From assembly GCA_032353305.1 (NCBI GenBank), contig JAUCNG010243300.1:1-12717 (forward strand): a stretch of DNA of 12,717 nucleotides, read 5' to 3'. The position numbers were made by a program, and so were the translations under genes. Shown here piece by piece: positions 1-9,335 of this stretch. Position 1 is the stretch's first letter, and the number at the start of each line of letters is the position of its first letter. The notes beneath the pieces are model-generated. The model did not search any database, was not told the origin of the DNA, and saw nothing but the letters and a program-made list of their open reading frames with translations. This stretch comes from Cephalothrix spiralis (taxonomy: Eukaryota > Nemertea > Palaeonemertea > Archinemertea > Cephalotrichidae).

Positions 1-319
1 AGTTATTTATGGCATGTCCGCATGGTATTTGATATTGTCTTGTAGTCTTGTTCATACAGTGGTGGCGCGTCCTGAAAATTTCAGAAAGTGCAGTGTAATA
101 ATTTTCTAATTTTCCCTCCCCTCCACCCTCCGGTTATATTGGAGAGGTTTTTTCTGAATTTTGTTAGAAAATATCCATACCTCGCCTTTTGACCCTTATT
201 CCTGCGTGCCGCCATTGCTTGTTGTGATTAAAAGATAATTATATAAATGTTAAATTAAAAGTCATTAGATATAGTCGTCAAACTTAAATTGTAAATATGG
301 ACAAGAGCGTTAACAATGT

Positions 320-618
320 CCGATAAATCGCAGTTGTTTTGCGTTCTCCTCTAAATATCTCCGGAAGAACATCATTTTTTTCAGATCTGAGAGATAGACG
401 GTAAACTAGATTAGTTGACGTTGAATACGCATTGAGGAAAACGCTGGACGATGTTAACGTTTTGAGCTCTTTTCAGCTCAATATTTACAAAACTCAATGC
501 ATTTTCATCGTCAACTAATCTTAGTTTGTACAGCTTATTTTTTAGATTTGAAAAAGTGATGTACTTCCGGAGATATTTACAGTTTAAGGGAGAACGCAAA
601 AATCTGCGATTTTATCAG
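320..618. mobile_element. Foldback, MITE-like element, about 299 bp
   Basis: Nearly the whole element is a long imperfect inverted repeat. The outer arms pair CGATAAATCGCAG..GCGTTCTCC..ATCTCCGGAAG (321-366) with CTTCCGGAGATATTT..GGGAGAACGC..CTGCGATTTTATC (563-617). The inner arms pair AGATTAGTTGACG..GCATTGAG (408-436) with CTCAATGC..CGTCAACTAATCT (493-522). The loop is about 55 bp. It has no coding capacity. No clear target-site duplication was seen, so the superfamily is not assigned. Confidence 0.75.
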
Positions 619-663
619 TCTCGCACTGATTGTAGCACTGTTATATATTTTGACTAAGATTCT

Positions 664-900
664 TGGATTTTGTAAAGTGCAGTTACAAAATCGAACTTAG
701 TTGGAAAACCCGGAAGTGGCATGGAATTCTAATATTTGCCAAAATTGTCATGGAAAATGAAACTATATGTAAAAAACCAGGAAATGTCTAGAAATTTGTG
801 AACAAAATGTGGTCTGGGCAAAATTGTTATTCGCGATTGGTATAAGGTTGGCTGTATAAGATGTCGTCCAAAATTGTGGCCACCATGTAACTGTATAATG
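664..900. mobile_element. Degenerate copy of a CATGGAA-rich non-autonomous DNA element
   Basis: This matches the better-preserved copy at 3295-3593 in order and wording: GGAAnTGnCATGGAATTC, then CCAAAATTGTCATGGAAAAT, then AAACCnGGAAATGTC, ending in TTGTGGCCACCATG where the other copy has TTGTAGCCACCCTG. The 5' boundary is uncertain because the terminal CAGGGTG is not visible on this side. It is non-coding. Confidence 0.5.
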
Positions 901-1525
901 TAATACCGTAATAGTGTTTAACGTTGCATGTGACTCTCAATAATGCAATATTTTAACGTAATTGGATAGATAAGAGATTTTGCTAGAAGAATCCCTTAAT
1001 TAGAATACCATAAGTTGATGTATAGCTAGATATAAATAATATAAATTACTTTTTGAGTCGTTTCACTTACTTACTTAATTATTATTAAATATTTCAATAA
1101 AAATTACGATAACTGGTTGAAATTACTGAGGTTTTTGTTTCTAAATGATTGTACTATTTTGTGTTTTTTTCGATACTCATTTTTAATAAATGGAGGAAAA
1201 GATTGCATGATTTGTCATTTACATCAGGGTTTACATGAAGGGGTGTGAAACTTTTTGATCACTCTAAATTCTCTGATTTTTAGCCCCTGTTTCCATGTAC
1301 ATGTACGTACGTTACAATCAATTTGGCATGGCTTTATGTTAATTATTTACAAAAATATGTTTTCATGTTTATCTGTACACTGTATATATGTTTCTACATG
1401 TATCAGCTCTAATAAGGGCTTCGAGTAAAATGAAAAAACTTTAAGTTTTGTCTTTAAAAGTGAAACACTATTTTGAAACATATGACTCTAAGCATAAATT
1501 AATTAAATATCTTCTAATTTTCCAG

Positions 1526-1640
1526 GCACCAAGCTAATTTAGAAAAACAAGTCACTCCCTTAGATTACGACAAAATCCGAGGAGATCTTCAAAATGCCTC
1601 GGATAAAAACATAGCACTTATATTACAAGCTCTACGATGG
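1526..1640 (+). CDS. ARMC9: ARMC9 exon a
   Basis: The exon is preceded by a pyrimidine-rich acceptor (TTTTCCAG) and ends at TGG before GTAGGT. One base completes a codon from the missing upstream exon; 38 codons follow, ending at a codon boundary. The peptide contains [11 protein letters not shown] and ILQALRW, matching the start of the ARMC9 armadillo-like region. The preceding exon was not found in bases 1-1525. Confidence 0.85.
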
Positions 1641-4600
1641 GTAGGTGATTTAGTATTTTACTACCCGACTTCGTGGTCTGTTTACATTGCTGCTTGTCAC
1701 TCGGTATATTCGAGATCAAAATATCGTGTTGACAAAAAAAAATCAAATACGATAACAACTGCTGCGGATCTTGTAAAAGCCTATCCGCTGTAACATCGAA
1801 TATGTTGATATGTTGACTAAATTATTACGTGAGGCGGATGGGAAATATCGGATATGCAAATGAGGCCGTTCTTTCAATCGTACGTACTTCCGATGATTAT
1901 GGTTAAATATGTAAAATTGATCTGTTATCAGTTGTGGCTTTCTCCCTCTACTCAATAATAATAGTTCCCCGCAACATTTACTTTAATTATTTCTTCTTGC
2001 GCCGGTGCAGTGCTCCGAGATACCCGGACCCCCTTGACCGCAATATTTTTTTGGGATCCTCTAGGCCTCTGATGGACCACCCATAAATGGATTTAGAATA
2101 TGAAGACCCTTTTCAAAATTCATAATATGTATGTACAAGCTAGTTTTGTTTGAATTTGAATTAAATTTTAAAAACTGTTTGTTTATTACAGCGGCTGACC
2201 CGTTCTAATCCCGGTGAGATGAGGGACACTGTTGTAGCATCCTTTATCAATAATGACTTGCTTGGATGTGCTCATTCCGGCACAAACAGGGTATGTACTT
2301 TGAATTTATTCGAAAAAGGGTAAGTTACAGCGGAATATTTAAGACGGATCAGATACTTAGTATTGGTCCGGCTTTATGGACGTCTTCATTATTTCTTTCT
2401 TCCAACTGATCGCCTGTGATCGGTTTCCAGACGATCTTGGTCACAATCTTTAATTGGTTGACTTCAAATTTGGAAAATGAGTTGGAAATATTGAGGAGAT
2501 GATCCCTATCGATTTTGGGATTGGGTGGGCCCTAAAGTTTTCCAGCTGTTTATAAGGCTAGTAATGAAATTGAACTGAAATTTAAAATGCAGTACACGTA
2601 GAAGAATTATGTTCCTAAAATTATGTGCTAAAGTTTCATTCTAATATAATTTAGGCCTATAGTTTAAAGTGATATTTATTTGCAAACTTGGATACAAAAA
2701 GGAATATGATAGAATGACGTTTAAAATTGTCGTGTGAATCTTTGCCCATTATATATTATTTAAAAGCACGTAGTTTTGGGAAATAGATAAATCTTAGTAT
2801 GATGTTAATGCAGTAACCTAATTTTGATTATACTTCTTTTTACAGCAAGCTATTCTCCAACTTCTCAGCAGTGAAAGTGAATACGTGAGGGAATATATCG
2901 CCAGATTGTTTAACGCTTTTGCCTCTTTGTGCCAAGGAAGATCTTACTTATCGCTAAACTCAGAATTACTCAAAGCCCTAATGGACAATTTGAGGGCTGA
3001 AACAAACGATTCGTGTACAAGAGAAAATATTTTAGGTGCTTTACAAAAATTGAGTCTGAGGTAAGTCATATATTTACTTGTGATATTTGTTGTGAGACTG
3101 GAGACAGTAGCATACCAAAACGGTGTATATGATAATATGATATTATAGATGACAAATATCACTATTCTTGCGCCCTATTTTAGGTGATAGGGCTCAACAA
3201 ACTGTGTGCTTGTGCATCTCTTCAAAGCCAATATCCTGGGTAAGCCACTGACTGGAGGCCGATCACATTATTCCAGCTGTTGCTGATGGTCTAACAGGGT
3301 GACCACATGTCTGAAAAACCTGGAAATGTCATGGAATTCCAAAGTTGGCCCAAATTGTCATGGAAAATTGAAAAACTAGTGAAAACCTGGAAATGTCATG
3401 GAATTTTGAAAAATAAATGCCGTCCGGATAAATTTTGTTGTCGTGCCTGGTTATTTGGCAGTTGAAATTGATGTCGCGACTGACTGTTATTCAGACTTTT
3501 TCAAGTTGTTGCGACTGGATATTTGTGGATATGTCAGGGAAAAGTCATGGAAATGTCATGGAACTTTGTTTTCAGAAAGTTGTAGCCACCCTGTCACGTT
3601 TATATTTACATTGTTTGGATTTTAAATATCTCGACAACTGCTCGTTTTAACATACATGTACGTCTATATAAAGATATTACCACCAGATATAACTATGACA
3701 CTAATATACAAGTTTTAGATGTTGGGAATCGGAATGGCTATTTCGGCCTACCGGTAGTTCATTTCCCTAATATGGCATCAAAAATTATAGTTATTTGCTG
3801 TATCTTGGCAATAGTACTCTTATAGATGATGAAAGTATATCCAATACATAAACTCAACATAACTCTTTGGCCAGTATAATTGATAATGACTAATTTAATA
3901 ATCAATCTGGGATCTATTGTTCTAATATATTATTGTTTACAATTCACTGCACATTTAACTCCTGGTATAAGAATCTCGGTACTTGCTCTATTGAATTCGG
4001 TTTTAAAATTAAATTTTCTATTTTCAGGCGAAATATGCAAACTGCTATGATCGTCGAAGACATGGTTGCATGGTTAGTGGATGTTTTAGAAGACCAAGAC
4101 TCGCTGTCGGACTATACATTAGAATATGCTGTAGCATTGTTAATGAACTTGTGCCTCCGTACAGCAGGAAAGCGAAAGTGTATTCCAATATCTCATAAAA
4201 CTTTGAAAGTACTCAGTGATTTACTTGGCCATGAAAATTTAGAGGTGAGAGAAAGGACCTTTGTACTTAAAGGCCTAAAAAAGTGTTTAAAAGTTGAAAA
4301 AAAAACTTACACTAGAAATTTATATACATGCCATCCATTTTGCTCATTGCAACGATGTTCCAAGTTCTCATTCAACTTATAAAGTTCACATATATTGAGC
4401 AAGTTAGTATAGGTATTAATGGGAGATAAAACACATTTTGAAATTTATATACATACCATCCATTTCGCTCATTGTAACGATGTTCCAAGTTCTCATGCAA
4501 CTTATAAAGTTCACATATATTGAGCAATTTAGTACAGGTATTAATGGGAGATAAAAACATATTTTTGAGCAATACGTGCTCATTGTTGCTCTGTGAGAAA

Positions 4601-7354
4601 GATTAGGGATGGACACTCTACAGGAAATCAATCAAGCAAAAATGAGCACATATATAGATCTTAAAAGGCTGCAAGATGTGATTAAGGATCTCATTATTAT
4701 TCATGACATAGCAAGGTTACAACCTCTATAGTACATTTGCGCAACAATAATCCGTTATATAACATATATGAGCATTTATTTATAGCCGCCGAATGACTTT
4801 TCGGACACCAAAATTCCACTGAAATTCGGGGTTTAAAAAAATCACGCAGACGGATTTATCGGACAGCGATTGATATGAAACTCATCGGTATGAAGTAAAA
4901 CATATATTTGGTATAGATATTCAAATGTTCAATTCATCATGTTATCGTAAAAAAAATGTCATATTAGACTTCAGATGCATGTCGCCGATGAGATTTTTGA
5001 AAAGATTCACCGATTTATTTTTTTTACCGCCGACGAAATTAAAAAAAGGTTTTGACAAAGGCGTTAACTCGTGACTTGAAAACCTTCCTTTTTAGGGTTG
5101 GGGATTTAGCTCAGTAGGTTAAGGGGCTAGTCGTTATGTGCCGGAGTGTTGGTTCCTGAGGTCGCAGGTTCGAATACCGACAGGGTGAAAAATAGAAATA
5201 TGGTTTCTGTGTCAGTGGTTCTTGCCTCAATTTGGCAATTAGTAGTATACATCTTGTTTACTAGAGTAGGTTTTATGAGGCATTTGCTCAAAACTAAATT
5301 CTGAATTCAAATGTAATGTGATTCCGTTTTCAGATACTACCGTATGTTAATGGTACTTTATACAGCATTTTAGCCATTCCGTCCATCCGAGAGGAAGCCC
5401 GTGCAATGGGCATGGAGGAAATATTGAAATGTTTTGTCAAAGATGGTCAACCCGATATGAATAGACAAATAGAATTCATCATAAAACAACTTAACTCAAG
5501 TAAGTCTTTCAACCCGGGGAGGGTTACTTAAAGACCCTGTTTAATTTTTGACTTTTTAGAACTTAGTCAAGAAATTAATTTTTCTGAAATTTCTGTTAAC
5601 CGCAGATTTTAATTAAAATTTCACAAAAATTAAGATTTAACATTTCTCATCAGTACGATTTTTTAATTAAAACAACTACGTTTAAAACACATTATGACCA
5701 ATGCATGTATTGTAAAAGATGAGTTAAATCGCGTATTATGATGCCTTATTAAACAAAGTCTGTTTTTTTTTCAAATATGCAGATGAAGGGTTGTAATTCG
5801 CAAGCGACGATATGTCCGGTCATTTAGCCTGGTGACTGACGGGCTCTTGTCTGTGCCATCTCTTCATGGAGCATTTCGTGGGCATAGAGTATTCTTCCGG
5901 GCAGAGATTCAGGATTTATAGGACTAATAGCGCCCTAAGAACAACACAAAAAATGCTCATTACTTATTAATGTTTAAGGGAATTTTTTGCCTTTTATATT
6001 TTCCCATTATGTTTAAATGTGAATGTCGCTTACATCATTTATTTTGTCGCTTAGGTGAAGAACCTTCCGAAGCTGATTCAGACGATGAAGAAGATGATGA
6101 AGACGAGGAAGACCCGGATGCAATGGAGGCCGATTTAGACAAAGCCGAAATCTTAAAAATCTCCCCGAGAGATCTGCAAGGGGAGAAGTTACTCACTTCT
6201 AATTACGCCGCGCGCTCAGCTCCGATGTCGGCGCGGAGGCAGCGGCAGTTCGATGGGCTGAGAGGAGATGAACCTCTACAAAGACCAGTTACACCGAGTG
6301 TAAGGAAAGCAAATGAGATGATGATGGCAGCCCCTGCAAGGTAAACAAATGTGGACATATTGTTTTACAACGAGGCGAGGAAATCGCCAAAATACGAATC
6401 GTCGTACAATACCTAAATTTTGGTAAACCGTTCCCAGATATCATATCTTTGAGTTTTGTTTAAAATAAAATGATTATCTTCAATATTATGGGAGGCAAAT
6501 GCAGCCAAACTTTACTTTTATACTTCCTGTATACATTTCTACAGTGGATCAGCATCCTACTTATCTTGAAGTTCTGAAATCGACGCTGGTTTAAATTTGT
6601 TTAAATATGCGATTTTTTTAACTCAGGCCCTTTTTTATTAATTAAATTTCAAATCCGACGCTCGAAAAATGGGGAAATTTATTTTTTATTTTCTTCGCGC
6701 CCGCCGCTAAAAAAGTTTATCGTAGATTTTTATTAAGCGGAAGAGCCACCAAAAAAACCTTTTCTTTGGCCCGTCGCTAAACAATTTTCATGCCCAGGAT
6801 TTATGTTCCTGCGTGCCAGTTCTTGTGAATTCCGATAGGAGAAACAAAACATTTCCCCCCGCTCGATTTATTAAAAATATTGCGCGAAAATTGTTCTCAT
6901 TTATATGATTTAGGTAAGACTCTTTGAACACAAACTGTTTTAAAAATCCTACAAGTACAATTGATATATAGTCCTACAAATAGAAATTATTCTCTTTCTA
7001 GTCGGGAACTTTAAAATCGAGTTGCTAACCTAAAAGACTGAATGCAGCTCATGTTCACGCGTAGTTTATGGTATTTTATGTACTTTCGTGAATTACGATA
7101 AAATACACGCAATTATTAAATATTTTTTATGCTCGTTTCAGCACTACCGTTCCAAAATCATCATCCCGTGGTTCCAACCGCCCTGCATCACGTGATATCG
7201 AAAGACCTCCAACTAGAAGTGGCAGCAGACCGAATACAGCTGGTTCCGCAGGATCAGCCGGTTCCGGAGATAAAGTTCCGAGATCTTCAATGAAAACTGG
7301 GGATGAAAGGCAACCGGTACCCAGTCAAAAATTACTCGAAAAGGCAGGCGCAGA
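1526..7354 (+). CDS. ARMC9: ARMC9 orthologue, seven internal exons (partial gene)
   Basis: LisH domain-containing protein ARMC9, a basal-body and ciliary protein. In vertebrates it works with TOGARAM1 in a module controlling ciliary microtubule stability, and its loss causes Joubert syndrome. The coding parts are 1526-1640, 2192-2290, 2846-3060, 4028-4244, 5334-5499, 6055-6340 and 7142-7354, together 1311 nt or about 437 residues, against roughly 660-820 for whole vertebrate ARMC9. Every intron is GT..AG and the phases chain without a stop. Diagnostic family stretches are [44 protein letters not shown] and [11 protein letters not shown]. Exons 1-5 are helical and match the armadillo-like region. 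Exon 6 carries an Asp/Glu run, and exon 7 is Ser/Gly/Arg-rich. The N-terminal LisH and coiled-coil exons and the C-terminal end are outside the window. The identification rests on recalled similarity to vertebrate ARMC9 and is strong. Splice sites were assigned by reading frame and consensus. Confidence 0.93.
1641..2191. other. ARMC9 intron a-b
   Basis: 551 bases, GTAGGT..ACAG. No gene or clear repeat recognised. Confidence 0.85.
2192..2290 (+). CDS. ARMC9: ARMC9 exon b
   Basis: The acceptor is TTTATTACAG and the donor GTATGT. The exon is exactly 33 codons in phase 0 at both ends, so skipping it would keep the frame. The peptide runs from [13 protein letters not shown] to HSGTNR and is mostly helical. 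Confidence 0.88.
2291..2845. other. ARMC9 intron b-c
   Basis: 555 bases, GTATGT..ACAG. AT-rich, with no feature recognised. Confidence 0.85.
2846..3060 (+). CDS. ARMC9: ARMC9 exon c
   Basis: The acceptor is CTTTTTACAG and the donor a full-consensus GTAAGT. The exon holds 71 codons plus two bases (AG) that complete an Arg codon with the first base of the next exon. Readable pieces are [30 protein letters not shown] and [15 protein letters not shown], typical of the ARMC9 helical repeats. Confidence 0.92.
3061..4027. other. ARMC9 intron c-d
   Basis: 967 bases, GTAAGT..TCAG. It carries the DNA element at 3295-3593; the rest is AT-rich and featureless. Confidence 0.88.
3295..3593. mobile_element. 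CATGGAA-rich non-autonomous DNA element with short terminal inverted repeats
   Basis: The element starts CAGGGTGACCACATG and ends TTGTAGCCACCCTG. The ends are inverted, matching at about 10 of 12 positions. The interior repeats CTGGAAATGTCATGGAATT several times. CAG..CTG ends and this interior style resemble hAT-type non-autonomous families, but the flanking eight bases (TGGTCTAA and TCACGTTT) are not a target-site duplication, so the superfamily is unproven. Short open frames inside it are chance. It lies within the intron between ARMC9 exons c and d. Confidence 0.6.
4028..4244 (+). CDS. ARMC9: ARMC9 exon d
   Basis: The acceptor is CTATTTTCAG and the donor GTGAGA. One base completes the split Arg codon, then 72 codons end in phase 0. 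The exon contains the most recognisable ARMC9 stretch, [19 protein letters not shown], followed by [14 protein letters not shown]. The open frame runs past the donor into the intron, but family similarity stops at the donor. Confidence 0.95.
4315..4566. repeat. 125-bp tandem duplication in an ARMC9 intron
   Basis: Two head-to-tail copies, 4315-4439 and 4440-4566, share GAAATTTATATACAT, CGATGTTCCAAGTTCTCAT, AACTTATAAAGTTCACATAT and TATTAATGGGAGATAAAA, with only a few substitutions per copy. The copies begin 70 bases after the donor of ARMC9 exon d. Neither copy is coding in a supported frame. Confidence 0.9.
5098..5290 (+). mobile_element. tRNA-derived SINE (degenerate)
   Basis: A full-consensus Pol III A box, TAGCTCAGTAGG (5107-5118), is followed 61 bases later by a near-consensus B box, GGTTCGAATACC (5168-5179). 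A tRNA-unrelated body follows without the paired acceptor stem of a real tRNA. The A-to-B spacing is long for most tRNAs and the T-stem does not pair. The 3' boundary is approximate. The element lies on the ARMC9 sense strand, just upstream of exon e. Confidence 0.65.
5334..5499 (+). CDS. ARMC9: ARMC9 exon e
   Basis: The acceptor is CCGTTTTCAG and the donor GTAAGT. The exon has 55 codons plus one base, read in phase 0 from [17 protein letters not shown], then [18 protein letters not shown] and [12 protein letters not shown]. It is highly conserved with vertebrate ARMC9 and is the last helical unit before the acidic region. Confidence 0.95.
5500..6054. other. ARMC9 intron e-f
   Basis: 555 bases, GTAAGT..TTAG. 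No gene or clear repeat recognised. Confidence 0.87.
6055..6340 (+). CDS. ARMC9: ARMC9 exon f (acidic stretch and [11 protein letters not shown] motif)
   Basis: The acceptor is TTGTCGCTTAG and the donor GTAAAC. Two bases complete a Ser codon with exon e, and the exon ends with two bases of the next codon. It encodes a run of about 20 mostly Asp/Glu residues, then [22 protein letters not shown] and [11 protein letters not shown]. Vertebrate ARMC9 has the same order of acidic run, EADLDK, GEKLLT and [11 protein letters not shown]. The acidic part is likely disordered. Confidence 0.95.
6341..7141. other. ARMC9 intron f-g
   Basis: 801 bases, GTAAAC..TCAG. A patch at about 6650-6810 has repeated CGCCGCTAAA / CGTCGCTAAA words and a TTCCTGCGTGCC string that also occurs near 199-210, suggesting a decayed dispersed repeat. 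Nothing coding was found. Confidence 0.83.
7142..7354 (+). CDS. ARMC9: ARMC9 exon g (low-complexity C-terminal segment)
   Basis: The acceptor is GCTCGTTTCAG. The donor is GTAAGT at 7355, after the first two bases of a Glu or Asp codon. The 213 bases keep the frame from exon f and encode a Ser/Gly/Arg/Pro-rich segment ([18 protein letters not shown], then QKLLEKAGA), probably disordered and poorly conserved. Without splicing, the frame would end at TAA 7356-7358, directly inside the donor. The next exon was not found in the window. Confidence 0.85.
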
Positions 7355-7530
7355 GTAAGTATTGATTATTTGTCGCCCCTAAATGCACCAGTCAATTAAA
7401 TGCGCCGGGAGGGGGGTGCCGGAAAATAGCGATGCTTAGCGACGCTTAGAGCGATCCTAGCGCTAGAATTCTATAGATCACCCCGATCCAAGGAATTCCT
7501 TTAGCGCGAAGTCCCCGGGTGGGGTGGTGG

Positions 7531-7567
7531 TACACCTACACCTACACATAGGTACACCTACACATAG
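7531..7567. repeat. Short TACACCTACA simple repeat
   Basis: Imperfect tandem TACACCTACACATAGG units over about 37 bases. Confidence 0.7.
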
Positions 7568-8439
7568 CTCTTCAGAGCGCAATTTTTTATATGGTATTGA
7601 AAAAATGCTTATTTATAAAAAAGCAAAATACAGATGAAAGTTATTCTTTCTGAAGTTTTTCTGCTTTTTGCTCATTTGTTCCATTTGAAAGCAGATTTTT
7701 TCTTTAAAAAATAAAAAAATATATAAAATTCCCCGAATTAATATAAAATGCTCTATAGTGATCCTGTAGCGACAGATAGCGATCGAAAAAGTGTCTCCGC
7801 CTTTTCTATCGAATCAGAGAGTTAAACAGTAACAATGAGACTGGATGTCAGCTAACCCTTCGTTTACTATATTGTATTCACTATTTAATTGATATATCAT
7901 TTTAAAAATGTAAGTCGTAGCATGAGTGGTTCGGTTACGCTACCCGTCAAATGTATGATTAATGGACAGACAGCTGTGATCAGCTGTTTTGTTAAAAATG
8001 TAAAGAAATCATGTTATTTTTTGTAAATCCTATTTCAATTTTTAAAAAAATGAAGGTATCAAGTTAATAGTGAATACACCTTTTTTTTATAGAAGGCATA
8101 CATTTATTAGAAAAGCATAAATATTTAAAAACAAAATAATATGGTAGGATACACATCAAATGTTGATAGGCAATTATTTTAGAGGAGTTAAATGTAAAAG
8201 TATTACGTAGTCTATTTTTAATAGTTTTCTGCGATAAAAAAATATATTCTGATTTTTGACTGAAAAAAAGAGTTAAAACTTGACAAATTATGAATAAATA
8301 CAAACACACTCCACCCAAAATAGATCCCAAATCGTTAATTGAGCATATAATCAATCACCTATGTATATTGATAATATAATGTATAGTACATGTGCATAAT
8401 ATTATGATGTAGGATTTTGTCATAAATTAGTAATCATAG

Positions 8440-8551
8440 ATTAGTCTAGTTCCGAACACAATTTACATAATTAGTAAAAATATACCTGCAGTACTGTCTA
8501 CTGAATCAGTCTAGTATACCGAATGAATTTAACATGAATTAGTAAAAATTT
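8440..8551. repeat. Diverged ~65-bp direct repeat
   Basis: The words A-T-T/C-AGTCTAGT, CCGAA, ATTTA/ACAT and AATTAGTAAAAAT recur in the same order starting near 8440 and 8505. Both copies are AT-rich and non-coding. Confidence 0.5.
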
Positions 8552-9146
8552 AATTTTAAAAACAGATTTGATATAAAATAATGTTCTCTTGATAGAGAAG
8601 GCTAATTCTATCACCGTGTACGTGCATCTACCTATAATCTACTTGATCATACATAATCAATTAGCTAAATATTGGTGATAAAGTAGTATCCTAGACTAAA
8701 GGACAACACAATGAATAATCCAGATGTAATCCAGTGTCTTGTTTAGGATATATATTATGTCTTTTAACCAATAGCAATTCAGGGGGTTCCATTTCTGCTT
8801 TATTGCAAAATACACTCCATGCAAGATTATATCAAACTTTTGTTTTCCATTTTGTTCATGGAAAAATGCAATGTTCAGTTGTTATAATCCAAGAACTACG
8901 AACACAGTATCCAAAATAATCGTAATCCTCCAATAATTAAACTATCATTTTAATTCATCAAATAAATATTTGCAACAACTATAAAGAAAGTCTAAAGCGA
9001 ATACATGTAACATTCACAGTCTGTTAGTCTTGGATAATGAATTAGTCTTGCATCATTCACATGCTGTCTGTTTTTTTATATCTCTGGATAATCCAATGAA
9101 TAATCCTAATTTTATAATCCAATACAGATTAAGTTAATTCAAAAGT

Positions 9147-9182
9147 CAGGAGCTACATCACGTGTTCGTGATGTAGCCCCTG
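9147..9182. other. Near-perfect 16-bp hairpin with a 4-base loop
   Basis: CAGGAGCTACATCACG (9147-9162) pairs with CGTGATGTAGCCCCTG (9167-9182) around the loop TGTT, with one mismatched position. A CACGTG hexamer sits at the left arm/loop junction. It lies in the presumed 3' flank of the ankyrin-kinase, beyond its candidate polyadenylation site. The function is unknown. Confidence 0.75.
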
Positions 9183-9329
9183 AAATAGTTCAATTTCTGT
9201 TTACTGCTCAATGAAAACTAATCTTTATGCATCACTTGTCTTTATGCACCACTTATGCGCCACAATAATCCAAATTTATTCAAACATAATGTAATATATA
9301 AAAAAAAAACATAGAATACATTTGAATTG

Positions 9330-9335
9330 TTTATT
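9330..9335 (-). terminator. Candidate polyadenylation signal of the ankyrin-kinase
   Basis: AATAAA on the minus strand (TTTATT on plus), about 230 bases after the stop codon. It is followed 15-30 bases further on by a run of T on the minus strand (A-run at 9300-9309 on plus), as expected of a downstream U-rich element. AATAAA is common in AT-rich DNA, so this is only a candidate. Confidence 0.35.

Larger units (their letters stand above)
1..1525. other. Non-coding, presumed ARMC9 intron
   Basis: Apart from the foldback element (320-618) and the degenerate DNA element (about 664-900), this is AT-rich sequence with a short CATGTACATGTACGTACGT-like run near 1292-1311. I looked for an ARMC9 exon ending in the phase needed by exon a and found none, so the intron is inferred to extend to the left of the window. 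Confidence 0.7.
4245..5333. other. ARMC9 intron d-e
   Basis: 1089 bases, GTGAGA..TCAG. It carries the 125-bp tandem duplication and the tRNA-derived SINE. Between them (about 4785-5060) is a CG-containing patch with GCCGCCGA- and CGCCGATGAGA-like words, perhaps a decayed repeat. Confidence 0.88.

Noticed and set aside
3435-3650. Small plus-strand proteins at 3435-3650
   Set aside because: The frames lie within and just past the CATGGAA-rich element and have no family features.
4245-4382. Extension of ARMC9 exon d in frame to the stop near 4382
   Set aside because: ARMC9 similarity stops at the GTGAGA donor and resumes in phase at 5334. The extension enters the 125-bp repeat.
5100-5185. Functional tRNA gene
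   Set aside because: A and B boxes are present, but the T-stem does not pair, the box spacing is long, the acceptor stem cannot be closed, and SINE-like sequence continues 3'.
5970-6054. Extension of ARMC9 exon f upstream to an ATG at 5970
   Set aside because: The upstream residues (hydrophobic, Cys-rich) do not match ARMC9, and the TTAG acceptor at 6054 restores the phase from exon e.
8064-8354. Minus-strand 96-codon frame with hydrophobic stretches
   Set aside because: It is AT-rich and low-complexity, with no recognisable family, good start context or splice support. It is probably chance.
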